From contig RAYE01000037.1 of the NCBI GenBank assembly GCA_003612285.1, positions 1 to 57,803 of the forward strand: a stretch of 57,803 bases of DNA, read 5' to 3'. This stretch comes from a bacterium D16-51. Its GTDB lineage: Bacteria > Bacillota > Clostridia > Lachnospirales > Lachnospiraceae. The notes below the pieces were generated by a model. The model was given only the letters and a program-made list of their open reading frames with translations. It was not told the DNA's origin and made no database searches. Below, in pieces: positions 43,120-51,887 of this stretch (position 1 is its first letter; the number at the start of each line of letters is the position of its first letter). The position numbers and the translations under genes were made by a program.

Positions 43120-43191
43120 GGAAGCAAGCAACCGAAAACAAGAGATAGACCGCCAGCACTACACTATTCCGAACCAAAGACCAAAAGATAA

Positions 43192-43233
43192 GCATTGTGG
43201 GAAAATCTAAACTTTTGGATTTTCCTACAATGC
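43192..43233. repeat. 16-bp-stem hairpin near transposon left end
   Basis: GCATTGTGGGAAAATC pairs with GATTTTCCTACAATGC across a 10-nt loop. It lies about 90 bp inside the left border. It could terminate incoming transcription or be a recombinase accessory site. Confidence 0.6.
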
Positions 43234-43283
43234 CGACTACGGCGGAATCCTTCCCACTCCTTATATCTTTATTTCCGTATACA

Positions 43284-43312
43284 TTGAATTTGTATTTAGT
43301 AAATGCTATAAT
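43284..43312 (+). promoter_or_regulatory. sigma-A promoter
   Basis: TTGAAT (43284-43289), 17 bp, then TATAAT (43307-43312). It points into the truncated kinase-like frame and the resistance region. Confidence 0.65.
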
Positions 43313-43349
43313 GTCCCTATTCAAATTATAAATGTGTTGAATTAGTTAC

Positions 43350-43592
43350 ATGTACATATTTTTTGTGCCGCATAAATACCCTGTTGAGGTTGTCGTTCTT
43401 TGTCCAGATGTGGAAACAATAAAAGGAAGGGAACGATACAGGGAGAAAACAGGCTATTCCGGCTTTACGGTTGAAACCTTATACGATACATTTATGCAGA
43501 CAACACCACGGATCGGCTTTTGGCTGGACAATTCCAACCAAACACCACAGCAGACAGCAGAAACCATTCTGAACGCCAGAAAGTCGGTATGA
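43350..43592 (+). pseudogene. C-terminal remnant of a P-loop (AAA_33/kinase-like) protein
   Basis: 80 residues (HKYPVEVVVLCPDVETIKGR, TGYSGFTVETLYDTFMQTTP, RIGFWLDNSNQTP). This matches the C-terminal part of small P-loop kinase-like proteins of ~180 residues. The P-loop half is missing. No good SD is present, so it is probably a relic carried with the resistance gene. Confidence 0.5.
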
Positions 43593-43631
43593 TTGTTACA
43601 TATAAGGGGAAGAAAAATTTCTTTTAGGTAC

Positions 43632-43660
43632 TTTCTTTCCTAAAACTAATGTGATATAAT
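43632..43660 (+). promoter_or_regulatory. promoter of the tetracycline-resistance gene
   Basis: TTTCTT (43632-43637), 17 bp, and the extended -10 TGATATAAT (TATAAT 43655-43660). It lies 30 bp before a leader-peptide frame. Confidence 0.65.
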
Positions 43661-43689
43661 AGCATCATTCCAAAAAAGGAGTAAAAAAT

Positions 43690-43713
43690 ATGCGGCAAGG
43701 TATTCTTAAATAA
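43690..43713 (+). CDS. tet leader peptide MRQGILK
   Basis: A seven-codon frame (ATG to TAA) with AAGGAG upstream, inside the attenuator. Short leader peptides of this kind precede tet(M)/tet(W)-type genes, where ribosome slowing by tetracycline or amino-acid shortage alters leader folding. Confidence 0.6.
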   Translation: MRQGILK

Positions 43714-43919
43714 AACTATAATCAAATAGTGGGAACAAAGGATTATGATAGTCCCTTTTGTGGGGGCTTGGTTTTTTGTACCCAATTTAAGAATACTTTT
43801 GCCTTATCAATTTTGACATATCCGAAAAACAGCAATCACAAACAGGTGTATGCTGTATATGTGTATGTCCGCAAATTATAATCCCCAGTGGTAAAAGTAT
43901 TTTACTGCTGGGGATTTTT
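43694..43919 (+). promoter_or_regulatory. transcription attenuator of the tet gene
   Basis: GGCAAGGTATTCTTAAAT, which overlaps the leader peptide, can pair with ATTTAAGAATACTTTTGCC (43785-43803). A separate terminator, ATCCCCAGtGGTAAAA/TTTTACTgCTGGGGAT plus T-run, spans 43881-43919. Alternative pairing controlled by the ribosome on the leader peptide is the known mechanism in Tn916-type tet leaders. Confidence 0.7.
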
Positions 43920-43954
43920 ATGCCCTTTTGGGGCTGTAAAAGGAGGACAATCAC

Positions 43955-45874
43955 ATGAAAATAATCAATATTGGAATTCTCGCCCATGTAGACGCAGGAA
44001 AAACAACATTGACGGAAAGCCTGCTGTACACCAGTGGAGCGATTGCGGAACAAGGAAACGTGGATAAAGGAACTACAAGAACAGACACTATGATTTTGGA
44101 ACGGCAGCGCGGAATTACCATTCAGACAGCGGTTACTTCTTTTTGCTGGAATGATTATAAAATCAATATCGTGGACACTCCCGGTCATATGGATTTTTTA
44201 ACCGAAGCATACCGCTCTTTATCTGTCCTTGACGGAGCTGTTTTAGTCATTTCGGCAAAAGACGGCGTACAGGCACAAACCCGTATATTATTCCATGCGC
44301 TTCAGAAAATGGACATTCCGACAATTATCTTTATAAATAAGATAGACCAAAATGGGATCGACCTGCGGCGTGTTTACCAAAGCATTAAAGATAAACTTAC
44401 CAGTGATATGATTGTCATGCAGGAGGTTTCCCTGTCGCCAAAGATAACCATGACCGATATTTCTGATTTGGACAAATGGGATATGATTATTTCCGGAAGC
44501 GATGAACTATTAGAACGATATGTTGCAGAGGATTCTTTGGATATACAGGAATTACAATATGAAAAGTGCAAAAGAACCAGATGCTGCTCTTTGTTTCCTG
44601 TTTATCATGGGAGTGCAAAAGACAATTTAGGAACAGAAAAACTGATTGAAGCGATTACAGAAACTTTCATTACAGAAACAGACGATATTCAGTCTGAATT
44701 ATGTGGATATGTTTTTAAGGTTGAGTATACAGAGCGGAAAAAACGGCTTTCTTATTTACGCCTGTATCATGGGACGCTCCATTTACGGGATACCCTGCTG
44801 CTGTCAAAAAAGGAAAAAATAAAGATTACAGAAATGTGTATTCCGTCAAATGGTGAAATCGTCCCGGTTGACCATGCCTGTCCGGGAGAAATTGTTATTT
44901 TAGCTGATGATACTTTGAAACTGAACGACATTCTGGGAAATGAAAAACTCCTGCCTCACAAAACACGGATTGATAATCCCATGCCATTACTTCGGACAAC
45001 GGTAGAGCCGCAAAAGCCGGAGCAAAGGGAAGCCCTGTTAAATGCCCTCACAGAGATTGCTGATACAGACCCTCTTTTGCATTTTGACATTGATACTGTT
45101 ACACATGAGATTATATTATCTTTTTTGGGAAAAGTACAGTTAGAAGTTATTTGTTCGCTATTAGAAGAAAAATATCATGTGGGCGTGGCTATGAAAGAGC
45201 CTTCGGTTATTTATCTGGAAAGACCGCAAAAAAAAGCGAGCTACACGATTCATATTGAAGTGCCGCCGAATCCGTTTTGGGCATCTATTGGTTTGACTGT
45301 AACACCGCTTCCTGTTGGAAGCGGAACACAATATAAAAGCGAGGTATCTCTCGGCTATTTAAACCAAAGTTTTCAAAATGCCGTCATGGAGGGTGTGCGT
45401 TATGGAATGGAGCAGGGCTTATATGGCTGGGGAGTGACAGACTGCCAAATTTGTTTTGATTATGGAGTTTATTACAGCCCGGTCAGCACCCCCGCTGATT
45501 TTCGTTTTCTTGCGCCTGTCGTGTTGGAGCAGGCATTGAAAAAAGCAGGAACACAACTGTTGGAACCATACCTTTCCTTTACCCTTTTTGCACCGCAGGA
45601 ATATCTTTCACGGGCTTATAATGACGCACCAAAGTATTGCGCAATCATTGAATCAACCAGACTTGAAAAAGATGAAGTTATTTTTAAGGGGGAAATCCCT
45701 GCCCGTTGTATTGGTGAATATAGAAATGATTTGAATTTTTATACAAATGGAAGAAGTGTCTGCATTACAGAATTAAAAGGGTATCAGGAAACTTCCGGCG
45801 AGCCTGTGTTTCAGCCACGCCGCCCGAACAGCCGTTTAGACAAGATCCGGCATATGTTTCAGAAGATAATGTAA
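43955..45874 (+). CDS. tetracycline-resistance ribosomal protection protein (Tet(M)/(O)/(W) family)
   Basis: 639 residues, the normal length of this family. The G domain has [36 protein letters not shown] and [10 protein letters not shown]. The C-terminal EF-G-like part has [41 protein letters not shown] and the end [16 protein letters not shown]. The protein displaces tetracycline from the ribosome with GTP hydrolysis. The sequence differs in many places from Tet(M), Tet(O) and Tet(W) as I remember them, so I give no class letter. The gene is less GC-rich than the transposon backbone, so it is cargo. SD AAAGGAGG. Confidence 0.93.
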   Translation: MKIINIGILAHVDAGKTTLTESLLYTSGAIAEQGNVDKGTTRTDTMILERQRGITIQTAVTSFCWNDYKINIVDTPGHMDFLTEAYRSLSVLDGAVLVISAKDGVQAQTRILFHALQKMDIPTIIFINKIDQNGIDLRRVYQSIKDKLTSDMIVMQEVSLSPKITMTDISDLDKWDMIISGSDELLERYVAEDSLDIQELQYEKCKRTRCCSLFPVYHGSAKDNLGTEKLIEAITETFITETDDIQSELCGYVFKVEYTERKKRLSYLRLYHGTLHLRDTLLLSKKEKIKITEMCIPSNGEIVPVDHACPGEIVILADDTLKLNDILGNEKLLPHKTRIDNPMPLLRTTVEPQKPEQREALLNALTEIADTDPLLHFDIDTVTHEIILSFLGKVQLEVICSLLEEKYHVGVAMKEPSVIYLERPQKKASYTIHIEVPPNPFWASIGLTVTPLPVGSGTQYKSEVSLGYLNQSFQNAVMEGVRYGMEQGLYGWGVTDCQICFDYGVYYSPVSTPADFRFLAPVVLEQALKKAGTQLLEPYLSFTLFAPQEYLSRAYNDAPKYCAIIESTRLEKDEVIFKGEIPARCIGEYRNDLNFYTNGRSVCITELKGYQETSGEPVFQPRRPNSRLDKIRHMFQKIM

Positions 45875-45955
45875 CATCTTGCGCAATGCAAACGTTCATT
45901 GCTGGCTATTGCGAAATATCATTGATAAAATCAGCATCAGAGAGGAGGAACCATT

Positions 45956-46410
45956 TTGAACCAGAAACAGACGGATATTACAACAGGAAAGCAAATACGT
46001 CATCTGCGAACACAATCGGGAATGACACAGGAAGAACTGGCTGGGAAATTGAATGTTACCCGGCAGGCGCTATCGAATTGGGAGAGAGATGTTAATGAAC
46101 CCGATTTAAATACGTTGAAAAAAATTTGTTTTCTTTTTGGAGTCCACATGGACGATTTTGCGAAGGAGGTAATAACAAAAATGGAAACATGTGAAAAAAA
46201 GAGAAACGACAATTTAATAAGTATGATATGGCAATTGGACTTTTTTATGGTGTCGGGATATTTCTTGGCATTGGTATTTTCTTTGTTGGCGGTTTTATGA
46301 CAATGTCGGGTGCAGGGTGGGGAGCATCACTATTTGGCGGTGGCTGTTTTTCTCTTGTATTTGGCTTGATATGCCATGCAGTTATTACATTGAGAAGAAA
46401 TGACAAATGA
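45956..46410 (+). CDS. XRE-family regulator with membrane tail, joined by -1 frameshift at A AAA AAG
   Basis: From TTG 45956 (GGAGG upstream) the frame encodes a helix-turn-helix (KQIRHLRTQSGMTQEELAGK, TRQALSNWERD) and stops at 46300 after an unusual tail. At 46193-46201 the mRNA reads GAA AAA AAG, containing the slippery heptamer A AAA AAG. A -1 shift there gives KEKRQFNKYDMAIGLFYGVG and two membrane helices ending ...VITLRRNDK at 46410, a layout common in XRE-type regulators. It is either a programmed frameshift giving soluble and membrane forms or a one-base loss in the A7 run. It probably regulates the cargo genes. Confidence 0.65.
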
Positions 46411-46491
46411 TGACATATCCTGCTTTCTAGTCTTTTCGGTCATATCGCGTAAAAAAGCCGCTGCTTTTGGCTTTCCAATAGCGGCGGCAAA

Positions 46492-46537
46492 GGGAAATAT
46501 CCTTTGAATACCTTACAGAAGAAAAGTTTTGCAGCAT
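46492..46537 (+). pseudogene. fragment related to the downstream sigma-like gene
   Basis: About 38 bases here (GAAATATCCTTTGAATACCT and on) closely match the coding stretch GAAATATCCCTTGAATACCT at ~47718 in the sigma-like gene and would read GEISFEYLTEEKF against REISLEYLTDEKH. The rest of the gene is absent. A hairpin GCCGCT/AGCGGC precedes it. It marks a recombination border at the right side of the tet-XRE cargo. Confidence 0.5.
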
Positions 46538-46623
46538 TATAAAAATAAAAGCCTATACCATTTTGGAAAGAAAAGATACATAATAGTCAAGACGGCAACA
46601 ATCAGAAGTTATGGAGGGTAACA

Positions 46624-47391
46624 ATGGAATATAGTAAGGAAGATTTAATGGAAGCAAAAAGGCAAATTTTGGGAGTGGGAGAGAACATGGGAACAGAGGA
46701 AAGCAAAAAGATCTGGGAGAAAAACGCACAATTTTGGGATGATGCAATGGGTGACGAATCCAATGAATTTCACAGAGAGGTAGTACGTCCCAAAGTAACG
46801 GAACTTCTCTCTCCTGATCCTTCGGATTACATTTTGGATATTGCGTGCGGCAATGGAAATTATTCTTCGTATCTTGCACAGAGAGGCGCTTCGGTCGTCG
46901 CTTTTGATTACAGCAAAAAAATGATAGAATTGGCTAAAAGACGGCGATCACAATATGCAAAACAAATTGAGTTTTGCGTAGCGGATGCGACCAATAGAGA
47001 AAGCTTATTAGGATTAAAAAGAAATCGAGCCTTTACGAAAGCAGTTTCTAATATGGCAATTATGGATATTACGGATATTGAACCGCTTTTTATGGCTGTT
47101 TATGAACTATTGGAGGAAAACGGGATTTTTGTCTTTGCAACGCAGCACCCTTGTTTTATCACATTGACTGAAAAATATATGACACCGCACAGTTACTATG
47201 ATATAGCGATCGAAGGGCAGCCGGAGGAGCAGATTTATTATCATCGTTCCATACAAGATATTTTTAACCTTTGTTTCAGAGCTGGATTTGTCATTGATGG
47301 ATTTTATGAAGAATGTTTCAAAAACAATAAAGAAATTCCTATGGTAATGATAGTAAGGCTTAAAAAGGTAAAACGTGATAGCTTAAAATAA
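46624..47391 (+). CDS. class I SAM-dependent methyltransferase
   Basis: 255 residues. The SAM-binding motif I is ILDIACGNGNYSSYLAQRG, followed by VVAFDYSKKMIELAKRR and FCVADATN. The C-terminal FATQHPCFITLTEKYMT fits small-molecule methyltransferases rather than rRNA Erm enzymes. GGAGGG precedes the ATG. It lies between the tet cargo and the mobilisation region. The substrate is unknown; resistance is possible but not shown. Confidence 0.82.
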   Translation: MEYSKEDLMEAKRQILGVGENMGTEESKKIWEKNAQFWDDAMGDESNEFHREVVRPKVTELLSPDPSDYILDIACGNGNYSSYLAQRGASVVAFDYSKKMIELAKRRRSQYAKQIEFCVADATNRESLLGLKRNRAFTKAVSNMAIMDITDIEPLFMAVYELLEENGIFVFATQHPCFITLTEKYMTPHSYYDIAIEGQPEEQIYYHRSIQDIFNLCFRAGFVIDGFYEECFKNNKEIPMVMIVRLKKVKRDSLK

Positions 47392-47595
47392 ATTCAAGTT
47401 TGCCGGATAAATAGCAAACCCGGCCGAGCCAGTCAACGGTCAAGATGAACGGGCTTCGCCCGCCGTTGACAGCCCCGCCCGGTTTTGCAGTTAGGCAGTC
47501 AAGGAGCGACAGCCTAAAGTGCTGCCGCCCCTTACTATCATAAAAAGCAACTACTAACCAGCCACAGCCCTTTTGGGAGGAAAGGGGGATTTTCC
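47392..47595. other. GC-rich noncoding spacer with nested inverted repeats
   Basis: GTCAACGG ... CCGTTGAC encloses a CGGGC-ttc-GCCCG hairpin, and CCGGC-rich repeats flank it. No gene is present. It lies directly upstream of the sigma-like gene and may be a regulatory or transfer-related structure. Confidence 0.45.
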
Positions 47596-48042
47596 ATGAC
47601 CTGTACAGAAGAATATCGGGAACATATCGAGTACACTTTCCATGCCTTTTGCAAAGTCGTTATCCGAAATGCAACGATCAACGCAGCGAGGACACGGAGC
47701 AGGAAGCACAAAAGAGAAATATCCCTTGAATACCTCACAGACGAAAAGCACTACCCTTTAGGCACGACAGATGAATATTTCCAAGCCCCGGAGCCGGACG
47801 AGGAATACATACTTACCCTTTGCGGCGATACGGTCATTTTCAGCAGCGGTTTACTTGCGGAAGCCCTGTCACGGCTGGACGAACGGGAGCGGGAAATGAT
47901 TTACCTGTCCTTTTTCAAGCGTATTCCACAGCACGAAATTGGCAGACAGTACGGGCGCAGCCGCAGCACAGCGGGCTACCATATCCGAAAAGCCCTACGG
48001 CAGCTCCAAGCGGAAATGGAGGGAATGGCATATGAGAAATAA
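47596..48042 (+). CDS. sigma-70-like RNA polymerase factor of the transposon
   Basis: 148 residues. The region-4-like C-terminus reads EALSRLDEREREMIYLSFFK, HEIGRQYGRSRSTAGYHIRK, a helix-turn-helix of sigma-70 region 4. The N-terminus (YREHIEYTFHAFCKVVIRNA) is conserved in mobile elements of this type. It likely drives element genes. SD GGAGG lies somewhat upstream of the ATG. Confidence 0.8.
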   Translation: MTCTEEYREHIEYTFHAFCKVVIRNATINAARTRSRKHKREISLEYLTDEKHYPLGTTDEYFQAPEPDEEYILTLCGDTVIFSSGLLAEALSRLDEREREMIYLSFFKRIPQHEIGRQYGRSRSTAGYHIRKALRQLQAEMEGMAYEK

Positions 48043-48235
48043 TAGGCTTCTCCCCTATGAAACAATCGTCCAAGCCGCCAGCGGGGAGCCGGAAGCGGTG
48101 GGAACTGTATTGCAGTATTACCGCCGCCGCATACAATGTGCCGCCCGTGTGAATGGACGGGTAGACCAAGATACAGAGGACTACATCACCCAGACGCTTC
48201 TCACAGCTATTTTCAAGTTCCGCTTTGGGAGATAG
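48032..48235 (+). CDS. helix-turn-helix conjugative-transposon protein
   Basis: 67 residues (RLLPYETIVQAASGEPEAVG, TVLQYYRRRIQCAARVNGRV). It resembles the small HTH protein encoded next to sigma-like genes in Tn916-type elements. The start lies within the end of the sigma-like gene (GGAGGGAATGGCATATG), so the two are coupled. Confidence 0.8.
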   Translation: MRNNRLLPYETIVQAASGEPEAVGTVLQYYRRRIQCAARVNGRVDQDTEDYITQTLLTAIFKFRFGR

Positions 48236-48280
48236 CCCTACCGCCTACAACTGAATAACCGCCGCTTCGCCGGCAACCAG

Positions 48281-48319
48281 AAAGCAGTAAATCTATTCAA
48301 CAGATTTGCTGCTTTTTTT
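48281..48319 (+). terminator. Rho-independent terminator
   Basis: AAAGCAGtAAATCT and AGATTTgCTGCTTT pair over 14 positions, followed by T7, 45 bp after the HTH gene. Confidence 0.88.
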
Positions 48320-48447
48320 CGTTCCTGTTTGGCATTTTTGAAAATCCCCAGTATGAAAAAACAAAAGGGAAAATAGCCGCCGCAGTTGGCAAAATCCCTT
48401 ACTTATCCGTAGAGGGTATCAAAGAAAAAAATACTGCCATTGTCCGC

Positions 48448-48567
48448 CTATTCCGGCTTGCGTGGTGTTGTAGGGAATAGAGGGGAAATTCTAAAAATCT
48501 CCGTCCATTTTGCTTTGCGTGGTGTTGTAGGTAGTGAAAGGAAAATTTTCAAGATAAGCCGGAATAG
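48448..48567. other. candidate transfer origin: inverted repeat enclosing two 17-bp direct repeats
   Basis: CTATTCCGGCTT (48448-48459) is inverted at 48556-48567. Between them TTGCGTGGTGTTGTAGG occurs twice (48458-48474 and 48515-48531). The block is noncoding and lies about 200 bp before mobC and the relaxase gene, the usual place of oriT. Confidence 0.5.
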
Positions 48568-48642
48568 CGGGTAGCAAAGCCCTTTTGAAACGTTTTGTTA
48601 GCGGAAAGGACGGGAGCCGGGGAACGCCGGAGTTTTTCAGAG

Positions 48643-48704
48643 CAAGATTCTACCGAGGTGCCAAAATTCGCTCTCCGCTTATTTTTGCCCCTGCGGGAAT
48701 CTTG
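48643..48704. other. second oriT-like inverted repeat near mobC
   Basis: CAAGATTC (48643-48650) / GAATCTTG (48697-48704). AATCTTG followed by T resembles, imperfectly, the nick core of MOB-P relaxases ((C/T)ATC(C/T)TG). It lies 65 bp before mobC in noncoding DNA. Confidence 0.4.
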
Positions 48705-48768
48705 TTGGGGAGTGCCTTCCCCAAACCCTGCTATGCGCCCTGTCGGGCGAGAAAGGAGGTCACAGACC

Positions 48769-49167
48769 ATGCGAAAGAAATACAATACGCCCCACCGCCG
48801 TCATGTGGTAAAGACCCGCATGACCGATGAAGAATACGCCGACTTCACCGGGCGGCTGGCGGCTTATGAAATCAGCCAGTCCGAGTTTATCCGGCAAGCC
48901 ATACGGAAAGCGACCATACGCCCCATTGTCACCGTTTCCCCGGTCAATGACGGGCTGCTTGCCGCCCTCTCCAAGCTCACGGCAGAGTACGGGAAAATCG
49001 GCGGCAACTTAAACCAGATTGCCCGGAGCCTGAACGAATACGGAAGCCCCTACCGGGGGCTGGAAAAGGAAGTGCGGGGAGCCGCCGCCGACCTTGCCGC
49101 CTTGAAGTTTGAAGTCTTGCAGAAAGTAGGTGAAGCCGTTGGCGATACTCAAACATATCAGCTCTAA
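48769..49167 (+). CDS. mobC: MobC-family mobilisation protein
   Basis: 132 residues, starting RKKYNTPHRRHVVKTRMTDE, with the ribbon-helix-helix-like N-terminus and the MobC segment GKIGGNLNQIARSLNEYGSP. It binds oriT and helps the relaxase to nick. AAAGGAGG lies nine bases before the ATG. Its end overlaps the relaxase start. Confidence 0.88.
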   Translation: MRKKYNTPHRRHVVKTRMTDEEYADFTGRLAAYEISQSEFIRQAIRKATIRPIVTVSPVNDGLLAALSKLTAEYGKIGGNLNQIARSLNEYGSPYRGLEKEVRGAAADLAALKFEVLQKVGEAVGDTQTYQL

Positions 49168-50761
49168 AAATGCCAACTACGGGGACGCTGAAAAATACCT
49201 CACATTCGAGCATGACGAGTTTACCATGAAGCCCACCCTTGACGCAGACGGGCGGCTCATACCGAGGGTAGACTACCGCATATCCTCTCTGAATTGTGGC
49301 GGGGAGGATTTTGCCGTTGCCTGTATGCGCTCCAATCTCCGCTACGGCAAGAACCAGAAACGGGAGGACGTAAAGAGCCACCACTACATCATCAGCTTTG
49401 ACCCACGGGACGGCCCGGACAACGGCTTGACCGTTGATCGGGCGCAGGAGCTGGGCGAGAAGTTCTGCGCCGAGCATTTCCCCGGACACCAGGCCCTTGT
49501 CTGCACCCACCCGGACGGACACAGCCACACCGAAAATATCCATGTGCATATCGTCATTAACAGTCTGCGGATTGCGGAGGTTCCCATGCTGCCCCACATG
49601 GACAGGCCAGCGGACAGGAAAGCAGGCTGCAAGCACCGCTGTACGGACGCAGCTATGAACTATCTGAAAGCCGAAGTCATGGAGATGTGCCACAGCGAGG
49701 GGCTTTACCAGATAGACCTTTTGAACGGCAGCAAAGAACGCATTACCGAGCGTGAGTATTGGGCGCAGAAGAAAGGACAGGCTGCCCTTGACAGAGCCAA
49801 CGCCCCTATTGCTGCGGACGGTATCGCGCCCCGGCAGACCAAGTTTGAAACGGATAAGGCGAAGCTGCGCCGGACTATCCGGGAAGCCCTTGCCGCTGCT
49901 TCCGGCTTTGATGAGTTTGCCGCCCTGCTTCTCCGGCATGGTGTGACCGTCAAGGAGAGCCGGGGGCGGCTAAGTTACCTCACGCCGGACAGGACGAAGC
50001 CAATTACCGCCCGGAAGCTGGGGGACGATTTTGACCGGGCTGCTGTCCTCTCCGTTTTGGAGCAGAACGCCGCCAGAGCCGCCGAAAAACCCGCAGCCAT
50101 AGCGGAATACCCCGGCAGTATCAAAGACCGCTTACGGACGAAAAAAGAAGCGAAAAACGCCCCGAACAATGACGCTGTACAGCGCATGGTAGACATAGCC
50201 GCCAAGCGAGCCGAGGGGAAAGGACGGGGCTATGAGAAGTGGGCGACCATGCACAACCTCAAACAGATGTCGGCTACCCTCATGCTCTACCAGCAGTATG
50301 GCTTTTCTTCCCCGGACGAGCTGGACGCTGCCATTTCCGCAGCCAACACCGCCACGCAGGAGAGCCTTGCCGGACTGAAAGGGCTGGAAGCCGCTATCCG
50401 GGAGAAAAAGGAATTGCAGCGCAACCTTTTGGGCTATATCGGCACGAAGCCCGCCCGTGACGGTCTGAAAGCGCAGAAATCGGAGAAAGCCCGGAGAGCC
50501 TACCGGGAACAGCACGAAAGCGATTTTATCATAGCGGACACAGCCGCCCGTTATTTCCGGGAGCATGGAATAACCAAGCTGCCAGCCAGCAAAGCCCTGC
50601 AAAGGGAGATTGAGCAGCTTACCGTCCAGAAGAACGCCGGATATAACGACTACCGGGAGAAACGCCAGCGGGCGCAGGAGCTTCAGACAGTCAGACGCAA
50701 TATCGACCAGATTTTAAGGGGCGCACCGAGCCAGCAGAAAAAGCGTGAACAGGAGCGTTAA
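49139..50761 (+). CDS. MOB-P-type relaxase (TnpZ/MobA-like)
   Basis: 540 residues from TTG 49139 (AGGTG upstream; a GTG nine bases earlier is an alternative). The N-terminal relaxase domain has LKHISSKNANYGDAEKYLTF, SHHYIISFDPRD and the His triad HPDGHSHTENIHVHIVINS (HxDxxxxHxH). The C-terminal half is a long charged coiled coil (ELQTVRRNIDQIL). It nicks the transfer origin and leads the strand into the conjugation channel of a helper ICE, which here is the host element itself. Translation is coupled to mobC. Confidence 0.88.
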   Translation: MAILKHISSKNANYGDAEKYLTFEHDEFTMKPTLDADGRLIPRVDYRISSLNCGGEDFAVACMRSNLRYGKNQKREDVKSHHYIISFDPRDGPDNGLTVDRAQELGEKFCAEHFPGHQALVCTHPDGHSHTENIHVHIVINSLRIAEVPMLPHMDRPADRKAGCKHRCTDAAMNYLKAEVMEMCHSEGLYQIDLLNGSKERITEREYWAQKKGQAALDRANAPIAADGIAPRQTKFETDKAKLRRTIREALAAASGFDEFAALLLRHGVTVKESRGRLSYLTPDRTKPITARKLGDDFDRAAVLSVLEQNAARAAEKPAAIAEYPGSIKDRLRTKKEAKNAPNNDAVQRMVDIAAKRAEGKGRGYEKWATMHNLKQMSATLMLYQQYGFSSPDELDAAISAANTATQESLAGLKGLEAAIREKKELQRNLLGYIGTKPARDGLKAQKSEKARRAYREQHESDFIIADTAARYFREHGITKLPASKALQREIEQLTVQKNAGYNDYREKRQRAQELQTVRRNIDQILRGAPSQQKKREQER

Positions 50762-50947
50762 AGACCGCCCCGAAATGATACCGAAACCCTACAAAAATAC
50801 AGGTATGATATGAACCCTTACCGCAATACTCCCCGACTTCCAAACGGGGCTTACAGGGCAGAAAAAGCCCGAAAATGATACCGAGAACATACAGAAAATG
50901 CCCCCTATCCCGCTACACCGATAGGAACGGCAGAAAGGAGCTTACCA

Positions 50948-51139
50948 TTGCCGAGAATGAGCAAGAAGCGGCGGCTGGAATGGTCTTTCTTCCTCAACCA
51001 CCGCAACCGTATCACTTACAACGACCTATGCCGGGGCTGCACCCGTGACTGCAAACAGAGCTTCCGGGCGGTTATCATACTATGCCCTCGCTATTATTCC
51101 AAACGCTGGAAAAAGGAGGACGCAGCCTATGGCAGATAA
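50948..51139 (+). CDS. small basic Cys-containing protein
   Basis: 63 residues from TTG 50948, with AAAGGAG upstream (ATG 50957 possible). PRMSKKRRLEWSFFLNHRNR, then YNDLCRGCTRDCKQSFRAVI with a CxxCxxxC cluster that may bind zinc. The stop overlaps the replisome gene start. It recurs in this element type as far as I recall. The function is unknown. Confidence 0.65.
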   Translation: MPRMSKKRRLEWSFFLNHRNRITYNDLCRGCTRDCKQSFRAVIILCPRYYSKRWKKEDAAYGR

Positions 51140-51887
51140 CCGCAAATATTACTACCTCAAGCTGAAAGAGAGCTATTTTGACGATGATGCAATCGTTCTG
51201 CTGGAAAGTATGCAGGACGGCGTTATCTATTCCAACATTCTCTTGAAGCTGTACTTGAAATCGCTGAAAAACGGCGGGAAATTGCAGCTTGACGAGAATA
51301 TCCCCTACACCGCCCAGATGATTGCGACCATTACCCGCCAGCAGGTAGGTACCGTAGAGAGAGCTTTGAAAATCTTTATGAAGCTGGGGCTTGTGGAGCC
51401 TTTGCCAAGCGGCGCACTCTACATGAGCAACATTGAGCTTTTAATCGGCCAGTCCTCTACCGAGGGGGAGCGCAAGCGCAGGGCGCGGCTGGCTTTGCAG
51501 GAACAAAAAGCCCTGCCGCAGACAGGGGCGGACAAATGTCCACCATATCGAGCGGACATTTGTCCACCAGAGATAGAGATAGAGAAAGAGATAGATATAG
51601 AAATAGAAAAAGAGAGAGAGTTAGAAACGGGACACCCCGCCCCCGCCGCCTATGGCAGATACCACAATGTCATTCTTTCCGATACGGAGCTTGACGGGCT
51701 GAAAACAGAGCTTCCCGGCAAGTGGGAGTATTACATTGACCGCCTATCCTGCCATATCGCTTCCAGCGGGAGGAAATACAAGAGCCATGCAGCCACGATT
51801 TTCAAGTGGGCGCAGGAGGACGCAGCCAAGAAAGCCCCGAAAAAGGGCATACCCGATTATACCTGTAAGGAGGGCGAGAGCTTATGA
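51129..51887 (+). CDS. phage-type replisome organiser protein
   Basis: 252 residues. The N-terminus KYYYLKLKESYFDDDAIVLL, then ITRQQVGTVERALKIFMKLG, is the winged-helix replisome-organiser domain. A linker of alternating Ile/Glu/Lys (EIEIEKEIDIEIEKEREL) precedes a conserved C-terminal segment. It should load the partner ATPase for replication of the excised element. The SD AAAGGAGG lies in the end of the previous gene. Confidence 0.82.
   Translation: MADNRKYYYLKLKESYFDDDAIVLLESMQDGVIYSNILLKLYLKSLKNGGKLQLDENIPYTAQMIATITRQQVGTVERALKIFMKLGLVEPLPSGALYMSNIELLIGQSSTEGERKRRARLALQEQKALPQTGADKCPPYRADICPPEIEIEKEIDIEIEKERELETGHPAPAAYGRYHNVILSDTELDGLKTELPGKWEYYIDRLSCHIASSGRKYKSHAATIFKWAQEDAAKKAPKKGIPDYTCKEGESL

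Noticed and set aside
43955-45874. elongation factor G instead of resistance protein
   Set aside because: Length, leader attenuator and the C-terminal QPRRPNSR signature match Tet ribosomal protection proteins.
48595-48768. N-terminal extension of MobC
   Set aside because: The extension runs through inverted repeats; the ATG at 48769 has AAAGGAGG and the usual MobC start.
48977-49939. 320-residue minus-strand frame opposite the relaxase
   Set aside because: High GC makes long shadow frames; the opposite strand encodes the conserved His triad relaxase.
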